Translations under genes and position numbers: made by a program | Notes under the pieces: generated by a model | The model's input: only the letters and a program-made list of their open reading frames with translations | The model's database searches: none | What the model was told of the DNA's origin: nothing | Shown here: positions 1 through 14,900 of the stretch, in pieces | Layout: each line of letters starts with the position of its first letter | How positions within the stretch are numbered: position 1 is the stretch's first letter | Assembly: GCF_011397635.1 (NCBI RefSeq) | Contig: NC_064759.1 | Span: forward strand, 16,016,428-16,080,427 | Source of the DNA: Epinephelus fuscoguttatus | Lineage: Eukaryota; Chordata; Actinopteri; Perciformes; Serranidae | Length of the DNA: 64,000 nucleotides | Direction of reading: 5' to 3'

Positions 1-4440
<4,440 letters not shown>

Positions 4441-5058
4441 GTTCAGGTGCTGTGTGTAAAACTTTCTCTCACATGGATTCACCTGTTAGAGAGGGACCCT
4501 GAGGCGAAGCGTACTGTTGTTCAGTGATGAAAGAAATACTCAGATATTCTAGTTAAATGAAAATGTTAATGTCACAAGGTGGAAATACTCTATTATCGGT
4601 AAAAGTAAATTATTTAAAAAGTATATCTTTTGGTATACAGTGCCCCAGGGATGACGTTTTTCTGTAGGCCGGAAGTTAGCAAAGCGCTGGTTCCCCCGTC
4701 AAACAGCCTCTGGGATTTGTCCATTGGATTTGGGATTTTTGCCGAAAATAAGCTCTGTGGCAAATAAACATTTATGATACTTGCACGTTTTGTTCAGCGA
4801 GATATTCTTCACAAATTAACACCACTTTTATAATTATCAGAGCCTGCAATCGGCAGAAATACAAAGCTAACGTTAGGCTGCAAACGAACTACACAATGGT
4901 CACATGACCAAACGTCACCACCATGACAAGACTTTACAAACAACAAAGCCCAATCCATAACCACAAAAAACACCCAATATAAGTCACATTGGGTAGGAAA
5001 GATGAAATATGTACAATAAAAAAGTAAAATTAAATAAATAGTAGTCTCCACTCTAGTC

Positions 5059-5462
5059 CAGGGCAGCTGTCAGCAACCTTTATGCCTGGAGCCGCAAAAC
5101 ATATTTGAGCCTTCCATGATCCATCCATCCATTTTCATCTGCTTATCTGGGGCCAGGTCACAGGGGCAGCAGGCCATGCAACACATCCCAGATGTCCCTC
5201 TCCCAGCAACACTTTCTAGCTCCTCCTGGGGGACCCTAAAGTATGTCCGGGCCAGATGAGATATGTAATCCCTCCAGCGTGTTCTGGGTCTGCCCTGGGG
5301 GCCTCTTAACAGTGGGACGTGCCAGGAACACCTCTGACAAGAGGCGCCCAAGAGGCATCCTGATCAGATGCCCAAACCACCTCAAGTGACCCCTTTCAAC
5401 GCAAAGGAGCAGCGGCTCTACTCCGAGCTCCAAGTAAAAGAGCCACAGGTTGCCTACCCCTG
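5059..5462. mobile_element. Non-autonomous hAT-like element interrupted by a Rex3-like LINE tail
   Basis: The left end reads CAGGGCAGCTGTCAGCAACC and the right end, reverse-complemented, CAGGGGTAGGCAACC. Both fit hAT (Charlie-type) termini of the CAGGGGTnGGCAAC form. The flanking 8-mers CTCTAGTC (5051-5058) and CTCTAGAG (5463-5470) match at 6 of 8 positions, as expected for a decayed 8-bp hAT target duplication. Little hAT sequence is left besides the ends because a LINE fragment occupies the middle. Confidence 0.6.
5112..5435 (-). mobile_element. Rex3-like (RTE clade) LINE 3' fragment
   Basis: On the minus strand the fragment encodes remnants resembling the end of the RTE reverse-transcriptase ORF (phrases such as HLRWFGHLIRMP and RPRTRWRDYIS, in different frames), followed by a (GGAT)-type 3' tail seen on the plus strand as atccatccatcc near 5119. 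A 5'-truncated copy ending in a short tetranucleotide repeat is usual for Rex3/RTE elements. Frames are broken, so it is dead. Confidence 0.75.
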
Positions 5463-5869
5463 CTCTAGAGCTCGCCACCATAAAACGACTATAAAGCCAT
5501 GTTCAGCGCAGCGTGAAGGCATCGTGTAGTCTCGTTTAGCCACTTGTTAGCAACCTAAGACACATAGGATCTTCAAAGTTCACAGGTGGGATATTTACTG
5601 ATATATTTTATGTCACAGAACAAAACATAAAGGTCTCTTGAGCTTGTGTCAACCACAGCCCTTATTTCAGGCATCCAAATAGAAAACCCATTGACTTTGA
5701 GATGAGGGAACCATGAGCGGTAAAATGCAATCCTATTTTAGGGTTTTATGACTTATTCCTGAGGCACTTATCTCGCAGGTATTTTGACATCAGGTAAAAT
5801 GGGACAAATGAGGTTTCACACACAGACTATATATCAAAAAGACATAGACAATCAGTGTTTTTTTTTTTC

Positions 5870-8740
5870 CTGGACTCTTAAATCTTGGCAGCCAGCCACC
5901 AAACATGTTACTGCATTGTACTACAAATGTGCTTTATATTAAGCAACCATTTTTATTGATGTGAGATAACTGGGATGGCCAGAGCAAAGAGTCAAAAGAT
6001 CACTGGTCCCAGAACTTGCAAGTTAAGTCATGTGGTAATGAGTGTGCTGCGGCTGAAACATTATGGGTGTAACAACAAAACTGGCTGTAGGATGTTGCAT
6101 TTTATTCAATGTTTGACTGATAATCAAAATGTTTTCACAATACACTTAACTTTTTATGGTAAAGGGTTTTCAGCAGGTATTTAATACATTCAGGTGACAT
6201 TGGGCAAAAAAAAATGAGCAAAAATTGGACATTTTTCTAAAGTGAAACCAGCATGTTTTTAGGCTACCAGGTGCCTTTATGACTACAGTGATAAATGGAC
6301 TAAACCATTTAAAAAAGAGAAAAGCATGACAGTCCCTTTTTAACTTAATATGTCATCAGAGTGAGGTAGGGGTTCTTGATGGGTTTGATGGTCAAGGTAG
6401 TCCTTTGAATTTAGGGTGGTGTTCTTGGTGATCTACCAAAAAGTGTCCCAAATTACCCGACACAAATATATTAATTATATTTAAAATGATTTAATTGCAA
6501 GAGTATAAGTAAGAATATTTTAGGATAATAGTTGAACAGTATATTGCACAGTTGTACAAATTCAGACTCAGATATAATAAATGCATTAATGTGTGCATTG
6601 TGTTAATTTTGCAGATGGTAAAGGTGGAGCTAATTTTAAGTACTTCATATACTGCTATGTACCTTATGCATAACCATAAGAACCCATTCTGATTACAATG
6701 ATGCAGAATACACATTAAATATTTTTTTTTAATCTGAGTGTCACAGAAAGGATTTAAAAAGACACTGAAGTACAGAACAGCAATGGCACAAAGTTGGCAT
6801 CAAAGTATCACTGAGAAAATGTGAATGAGGATGTAACTGATATCTAATGTAAGTAAAGTAACATGTTGAAAAAAAAAAACAGCTGACAACATGATACATG
6901 GAGAAATGTTTTTCTTGTATGATCAGTTGTTGATGTGGCCTCTGCTTGTTAACTATTTCAGGTCACATCTTGTATCCCGGCGACTTCTACCACATCTCCA
7001 GTCAATGTTCTTCAATACACCACTTTCTTGTGCCTGTGTTGATTTTGATATGATTTATTTGTAACATCAATTAAATCCAATATCATAGTAAATGTATTTT
7101 TATGCTTTCAAGCATTATAATAAATCTATATGAGTGTGTTTGTGCACGCTGGGCAAGTGAGGGAATCTCTAGTGTAGGACTAATAAAGACACAAAAGGAC
7201 AATCTCCAGCAATCACATGCTTGCTACTTTCAACCAGTCCATTAACATGTCAGTTTACCAACCCTTTGAGTCACAATTTGTCATGGTCATAACATAATTA
7301 CACTAATTAAACCACTTTCCTCTCAACCACACATGAGGATGCATGGCATGGAGCCCCCAGTAACAACAGAATAGTGTGTGAGGAGAACATGATGTGAACA
7401 TATGACCAATAATGTGTCTTAAGTGAATTTTTGCCTCCTGGGTCAGCTGTCACTGATAAGCTGACAAAGTCCTCATCCCTTTATCCTCTTACTGAAAATG
7501 ACATTAGCCTAACAACACAAACAGAGCGTATTTGCTACAAGATGTCTCCATGCAGCTGTGTTTACGCTTTTCTCATCATGTGGCACAATAAAATAACAAC
7601 ACCACATTAGCAATGTGATATCAAATATGCACATATCAACGATATCTCAAGATTGTGTTGTGTTCAAACTGCAACTGCAAAAAAAACCCACATCCTAACA
7701 CAAGATTGTGAATAAAAAAGACTGCATGTTGTGTGGTTTAATGGCAAAATTAATTATTACCAGAATAATATTTTCAAACTCACAAATGAAATTTAATCCT
7801 TTTGACTTCCCAGCATTCATTGCCTTAATTGCAATGCCAACAACGAAAACTGCAGCATTGCCACGTTTCTAACTACAAGCGATTAGATATGCAGTGAGTT
7901 ATATCCTAGTGACGAGGTTTGATTGGCTCGAATGACACAAGCCCCACCCCTCTTGCTTCCTGGTCTTGTATGAAGCTTTCTGATTGGCGGATTTGGGGCT
8001 TGTTTTGCATACCCGACCATCACTGCGGCAAAAATATGGTTCCTACACGCATAAAGTTGATTTTTGAAGAGTTTGAGGAGTTTGACGTCACGTTTGTCCT
8101 AAATTTATATTTGATATTTGTTGTAACTGTGATTTTTTTTTGTTTGTCATGGAAACTGGCGACGATCTAACACCATATTAGTGGGGTTAGTGAGGTAGTG
8201 TACTAGTACCGCAGTCCAGGGTATGACACCTCAGGAACTAATGCTCTTTAGATATTTCTCTAGAAGGTTTCTCGTAATGAGAAGCCCCCATTTGTTGTGA
8301 ACGTCAAATCAAATGTATTTCTACGCTATATAGTGTTCTCCTAATGATTAGGAGTTTGGGTATTATTGTCATTAAGGAAAATGCAGGAAAACATCTTATA
8401 GCTTTTATCAAAGTCAAAAAGACAAAAATTAAATATTCCCCTTTGCAGTGCCTGTATGTAAAATTTCAATGTTACATTTATTTATTAATTATCTTAACAA
8501 TATACACTTTTATTTCTTTTTAATTCATTTTTCATTTATGTGTGTGTATGTATGTACACCTGTGTTGGGCCTCCACAGAGACACATAGGCTATATGAAGT
8601 TAATATAACATAAGATACTCGTGCTAACTATAATATTTAACTAGGTAACTTTGTGGTAAACCATTTTAGACACAGATTATTAGGCTACTGAAAGTATTTC
8701 TATGTTTTAAACATGTCTGAAATGGATCTTAAATTAGTGT
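5870..8740. other. tpi1-lpcat3 spacer, left part
   Basis: No gene is seen. The DNA is A/T-rich with short open frames only (for example 5975-6184 plus and 6491-6715 minus), none with a recognisable domain. A somewhat more G/C-rich patch at about 7905-8060 has two ATTGG words and could be a remnant of a promoter or repeat; I cannot identify it. Confidence 0.4.
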
Positions 8741-8755
8741 TGTTCCTGCGCCTCG

Positions 8756-8769
8756 TCACTAGGGGGCAG
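8756..8769 (+). promoter_or_regulatory. CTCF-like motif
   Basis: TCACTAGGGGGCAG matches the vertebrate CTCF core (CCASYAGRKGGCRS) at 13 of 14 positions. It lies in the spacer between the divergent tpi1 and lpcat3 genes, about 4.5 kb from the tpi1 start and 3.2 kb from the lpcat3 start, a plausible insulator position. Motif match only. Confidence 0.4.
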
Positions 8770-9319
8770 CCTTACACTATTATCCCATGTCTATGTTTAA
8801 CAGAGGGTTAATCTCCACACTGTCATGAACTAGTTAACTGGTTTGCGACACTTAATCATTCTGGGTGTAATGCTGCAGATAGCCCACCTGACAGCCCATA
8901 AGTCAAATCTTTAGCGACAAGCTATAAAAACAATACCAGCGAAAGTGTGATAGAGAGACAAGAGGGGAGGAGAAGAAGGAGGAGAAGGAGTCATCATCTC
9001 CATGCTCCTAAGGTCCTATGTTCCCCAGCTGTATGCTCAGGCACATTTTATATCTGTCTTCCTATTGACTTAAAGATTGACAGATGGCCTATTACCTTCT
9101 CCTTTACAATGTGAAAGCACGAAAGCAGATGGATGTTTCAAATGCAGTTTGAATGACAGAAATCCATTCAGCTGATGTGGTGATATCAATGTCTAAAGTC
9201 AAGATAATTGTCTTGCCTGCAAATTCGAGGGTGTAGGTTTCAAGGGGTATGACATCTGTACACTGTAATTGGCTGTAGGTGAGTGATTTCAACATACTTA
9301 CCAGGTAAACTGAACATTT

Positions 9320-9470
9320 GAAAAGTGTTGGGAAGGTTACTTTTGATATGTAATGGGTTACAGAGTACTAGTGACCCTGTTAAATATGTAATAAGTAATG
9401 TAACTGTTTTAATTGCTTCATCAGAATATTTTATCTTATTACATTTGATTACTTTTCTGACAAATGTTTT
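9320..9470. repeat. Dispersed teleost repeat (ggttacttt...gtaataagtaatgtaac type)
   Basis: The gttgggaaggttacttttga start and the repeated gtaa/taatgtaac words are typical of a repeat common in many fish genomes. It creates open frames on both strands (9240-9557 minus, 9325-9540 plus) that are not genes. Confidence 0.5.
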
Positions 9471-10610
9471 AAACATGGGCAATGAAGCAGAAATAGAAAT
9501 GCCAAAAGAAGGCATTCCTGCATCCTTGGGTGAATTATGAAAATGCAAAACACACATACATCATGATTTTGCCTCTTTCTTTTGTTGTTGTTTTGTAGTC
9601 ATTGTGCATCTTTATGTGGTTTTGTCTCTTTGAGGTCATTTTGTGACATTTTTTGTTGTTGTTTTGTGTCTCTTTGCAGCTCCTTTATATCTTTTTGTGG
9701 TCATTATGAGTCTTTTCCAAATCAGTACATGTTACAGTAATATGAGTGACATTTTGCAGATGAAGGCTAAGGGACCCCTGACACTTTGGGCCCTTGTACC
9801 AGTGCCCGGTAGGCCCATTTAATAATCCATCCATGCCTGCACAGTGAGAAGATGCAAAGCAACAGAATGATTACTGTGTTCAACATGCTAGGACTCAACT
9901 CATAGATGCAAAAATGCCTCTGATGTGGAGACAGCGTAACCCTACTTTCTTGTTCCCTAGCATTCCCCAGTCCCTTTAGTTTGTGGGTAATGAGCAAACT
10001 ACAGTTTCTCTTGTTTTACCTTCTTTAATTCACCCCAAAATGCAGCAAGACAGCACAAAACCAGCTCCCCTCTAACGCAACTGCAGCGCCTGTTAACCTG
10101 AGTTACACTAACACCTGTTCCCCACAAAACAATGTCAAGTAGGAGCTATAGTTACTCTTACTCTCACTTGAGGCAAAGAGGACACCAAAAAACCCAACTT
10201 AAAGGTACACATGAAAATATATAAATGAAATAACAGTTCAAGTGCTTTGAATAGAAATGAATAATTATTGTATGTAATAACACAGATTAATTCAGTAAAT
10301 CCAAAAAAACAATGTGGAATTATTCTCAACAGTATTCTGTACCAACATACATTTGTATGGCAACTTAATTAACTTAAATAACCCCAAAATAAAGTATGAT
10401 TAAGGCAGTATATAACCTCAAAAAGCAGCTGTGGCAATCCACCATAATACGGAAAAAAGAATCAGCACAGTTGAAACAGGAAATACCACAACATTTCAAC
10501 CATAAGCTGATGTAGACTAAACACAAACTGGTGCCAGGATCCACCAGAATGCAGGAAATAAAGTGTCTGATGTTCAAAATCTCTTGAGGAAGAACCTCCA
10601 GAGCCCTTTA

Positions 10611-11694
10611 CAGGGTTCCCACGCATTTTAATGGACAAACTTTTCTATGACTTTTCAAGGACCAGTGATAAATATTTCTTTTCCTTGCACCATTCGCTTG
10701 GCGTATTTAAACATATCAGATTTACACTCTATTCATACATAATTTCAGCTAGCTGGTGTACATGAACAGAGAAATGAACCCAGGGAGCTAGAATAGAATT
10801 GAATAGATCTTTATTGTCCACTGGGGGTGGAAACTGATCTTCAGCCAGACAACAACAAAAGACAATGTGATAGAAAGCAGATGATTATGGATGAAACTAA
10901 GGAGCCAAGTGTTGTCAGTTGAAATATGGCCACATCTGGTTTCTGAACATATCAGAGATGGATTTGGCATCCTCAATAACCCCCCAAATCACTCAAACAC
11001 TGTCCATATCGGTGCTGAAATGAAGTCTATATAGGTGATTATGCTTATAAATGCTAATTATTATTAATTATGCACATTTCCCAACATATGCAAGTTAGCA
11101 TCGAACAGTTTTGGTACATTTCTGACATAAAACTTTGGGGAACTCGACACATTTGAGGTATAGTGACAAATTTAGGCCAAAGCAACGGTAATTTTCAACA
11201 TAGAAAAGTCAATGTGGGCTCAAATTGAAGCTTATTAAATTGGGTAGTTTTCTACAGACAAGTGAAGCAGTAATATTAAACACAAAGTGATGAAAAATAA
11301 TCATTTATGATGAAAATTTATCAAACAAACAGTCCATTTTTTGTTCCGGGGGATGTTGTGTGTGATATTTTGAAATAAAATGGCAGCAAACCCCTGATTC
11401 TTATTTTTTTACTTTCCCCTTTGTGTCAGGATACTCCTTGCCAAGTTTCATATTTGTATCTATTTATGCCCTCATAGTGCCCTAGTATTTGCATTTTCAT
11501 GGTGTTGTCAGAAACATGTCCCATAAAAGAGGTTTTGGGCACCCTGAGAGCAAAGAGTTATCCACAGGAGATTACTGCAACAGTGTCAATATGCCTTACA
11601 AAATTCTATGAGTTTTCCAAAAACTTTAAATGATTTCAGACCTGGAAAAGGTGATTGTAAATTCCCTATCTTTTCCATGGCCGTGGGAACCCTG
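10611..11694. mobile_element. Non-autonomous hAT transposon with CAGGGTTCCCACG termini
   Basis: The left terminus CAGGGTTCCCACG at 10611 is mirrored by CCGTGGGAACCCTG at 11681-11694. The flanks GCCCTTTA (10603-10610) and GCCTTTTA (from 11694) agree at 7 of 8, fitting an 8-bp hAT target duplication if the terminal G is shared. No transposase frame remains in the 1.08 kb. Near 10790-10975 an attgaat...tctttattgtc segment looks like a separate LINE/SINE tail nested inside. Confidence 0.65.
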
Positions 11695-11839
11695 CCTTTT
11701 AATATATTACCCTCCAAATGTTAAAAAACGAATATACGCCCTTGTCTTAATGTGTGATCTTGTGTTGGGCTGGGGAACATAGGACCCTGGGAACACACAC
11801 ACTCCCAATCACATAGTTTAACTTTGAAAGGAGGTTGAA

Positions 11840-11946
11840 CCGCGAAGGGCCTTTAAAAAGCGGAGTGTGTACGTGTGTGGATGTCTGCCGTGAGTCAGTA
11901 GAGTTCACTGAACCGTCGCGAGGAGACGTTTCCGCCCACAAGAAAC
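11840..11946 (+). promoter_or_regulatory. lpcat3: lpcat3 proximal promoter and 5' UTR
   Basis: A TATA-like CTTTAAAAAG lies at 11851-11860, about 90 nt before the ATG, in a local CpG-rich stretch (accgcgaagg, accgtcgcgagg, acgtttccgccc). The start codon itself lies inside AACATGGCGGC (11944-11954), a YY1-type element. Initiation near 11885 is inferred. No convincing LXR direct repeat was found in this short stretch. Confidence 0.45.
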
Positions 11947-14900
11947 ATGGCGGCTCCCTTGCTGGAGAATCTGTCGGAGTCCCTAGGTTCCCCGGAGCCA
12001 GCGGTTCGCCTCATTTTGTCTATTTTAATCGGTGAGTTTCGCCTCACGGACCAGTCACGGGTTGTTCTGGCAGCTAGCCGAAATGGCGTCCATGTCGGTG
12101 CCAGGTTTGAGTCATAGTTGAAGTCCTCTGTGTGGTGTGTGTAACTGTTAACTGCTAACATAGCGCTCAGTCAGGTACTGACTGTGACACACAGCTACAG
12201 GCTGTAAAACAGTTGTACCGGGCTGCTAACGTTACTGTGTGAGCTAGCTAAATAATTATCACGAACAAACACTCACGGGCTTCACAGAAATATAAATTAA
12301 CGTACAGAAAGCTCTTGAATGCGTGTCACACTCATTTAAACGTTAAAGTACACAGTGTTTTCTTTATAACCAACGGCTAACTTGTGGTAGTTAACTGACA
12401 TAATGCCAGTTAGTGTTGTAGGGATGTGACTAGTTTGGTGTCGTTATAAATTTTAACTGCCGGAATCTCCCCCTCCATTAATTTCCTGTTTATTAGACCG
12501 GCTAACAGGCTAGACAGTTATATCAAGTTAGCAGGACAGCTACCAACATAACATTGTTTATACGCTGTTGGATTTGCATAATAGCATGAGGCTGGTGTTG
12601 GTGAAATAATAGTGCCAACGTTGTTGGGGGAGGGAAATGCTTTGACAAGGGGAATGAGCACAGGCTGCCAAAATATGCCCCCCATCCCTCATTTCTTTCC
12701 ACTCGGTTGAGCAGAGGAGGTAAAACATGTTCGAACAAGGCCACAAATGAACGTGACTTTTCATTTACGCTTACTTTAACTTAGGGTATGCTGTTTTATT
12801 GCAGAGTGCAACATGTAGCTCTACGTTAGGACTACAGGGTCACAATGTCAGGGCGTTTGTGTGGATGTGGATGGGATGGGGACTGGGGAGGGCGTCCTCC
12901 ATGCTGTCCTCACTGAACTTTGGTCTGACACATGGCCACGTCTGTTTTTCTCTCTGTGTCGCCTCACACCAACATAACAATGGACTGAACCTGGCCATTC
13001 AGATCAGACTTTGGTTGCCTAATGCCCTGTAAACCCTCCAGTCAGCCCGTTGCATGCTCCTTGACCCACTGTTGCTTCATGTCTCTTGCATAATATTGTT
13101 GCTATATTGTAACTGCCTTCACAACAGTGGAGCCTGAAATAACAGGTTTGACTGCGTTTCCTCTGCTATACATAGGCTGATATGATTTAGGCTTTAGTCA
13201 GCCAAGTGCTTTGCAGGAGCAATTGTAATAGTAATGCACTATGTGGCCTGCAAGACTCTGACTAAGTGCATTAATGCCCTACAGCGGCTCCAAACTTAAT
13301 TTATTAGATTGCAAAAGTTTTTAAAGGAGAAGACTGGATGTTATTCTATATTTGTCTAATGCCCATAAGTCCCATGAAAAAAGTACATGTCTGTCAATAC
13401 TGTTGGACTTACTCACTCTGTGGCACAAACAAAAATAAGAAATATATAGTTTAATTCCTTTAAAAGGGCACTGCAAACAAACATAACTCTAACAGGGGCA
13501 AGTTGTCTCTTTTCAGTTGCACATTAATTTTCAAGTATTAATGTGCACCAGTGAATATTTATGGCTGCAGGGTGGTGAGTGTGAGTTGACTTAAAATAAA
13601 CCACAGTGCCTCTTTTCATCATCATGAAGGGGCATGCCACCCAGTGCAGTGGTGTGTTTAGTGTTTGGATAACAATGGGAGTCTATGGCAAAGAGGAATA
13701 TGCTATATCAGGTTTTGGCTATACCAACAATAATTAGTGAGATCAAGTTATTGTTTTTTGGGAGATTTATTAACAATAAGAAAAATATAAAAAATTGCTA
13801 GGCTTTAAAATAACCCAGTAGAAGCCAAAAGAAAAGTGTTACTTGAATGTTACTTCACATTATTTATAAAAATGAATAATCTTTTTCATGTTAAGCGGCA
13901 TCTACGCTACTGCACTGCCTTGATATTCACTAATTATAGATCACAACTCCAAAAATACATCATAATTCTGACAAATACATGTATAATGTTGAAGTTTTAA
14001 GACTGTGCTTTTTACATTAACATCAATAAAATGTGAACAAGAACAAGTTCAGCTGAACTGGTTGCCCCTATGTGCATTTTTCTAACATCACTAGTGAGTG
14101 TTTGTCCTTTCCACAGTCCTACTTACTGCAGTTATCTTTCTCCTTGAGATGCCAGATTTACAGCAACACACACCGCACATACTGTACGTACCACTGGTTC
14201 TAATGTGCTCCTGTGCATGCGCTATGTGTTTTTACCACAAGGTCAATGTCAGGGGAGTGTCAACAATGGCTCACGTAGCAGACATAAAGGCACATACTGT
14301 AGCTCCATTAACAGTTTCTCCATCTCTTGCAGGGTATCCCTGTGCTCTGGTGTACCGGCAGTTCTTTTTCTCCAAGCCTGCCACAGTTGTGCATTTGTTC
14401 CACACGCTCTCTGGACTGGCTCTGGCGGCATTCAACTTTGGTGAGATCAAGAGGGAGCCTCCGTTTTAATACATAAGTTTTAAATAATCTTTTGAGTTTA
14501 TTAAGATATGTGTCAGGCCTTTCTTATAAAGCTGTCCTGTTGAGTTTTCTTGTACACACACACACACAATTTATGTTTAAATTCACTGTAACTTACCAAA
14601 ATTGTGCATGGTCTAACAAACATGTTGGATACATGATCTTCCTCTAAAAGCATTCATAAAACCAAGGGTTTTTTTGGGGAACATTTTTAATTCTGCATTG
14701 TCTGCCTTTGATGGTGCATTACTGCGTTTCTAAAAAAAACTGCTCCACAGCGCTACAAGCTGTCAAGAACTCCACAGGGTGCCTTTAATTTTACTTGATA
14801 TAAACTTAAAATTCATCTGTGATTTACATTTTTGATGTAACATTCATAAAAAACACTTGACTCAAATGAATACTTCACTGGCAAAAAGATCATTTGTATA

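Larger units (their letters stand above)
4640..5860. repeat. Old dispersed teleost repeat hosting a hAT-like element
   Basis: The sequence on both sides of 5059-5462 (from the ccccagggatgacg block near 4643 to the cctgaggcactta block near 5770) reads as one dispersed fish repeat that I recognise by its wording. It has no coding capacity. The hAT-like element at 5059-5462 splits it. Boundaries are approximate. Confidence 0.45.
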
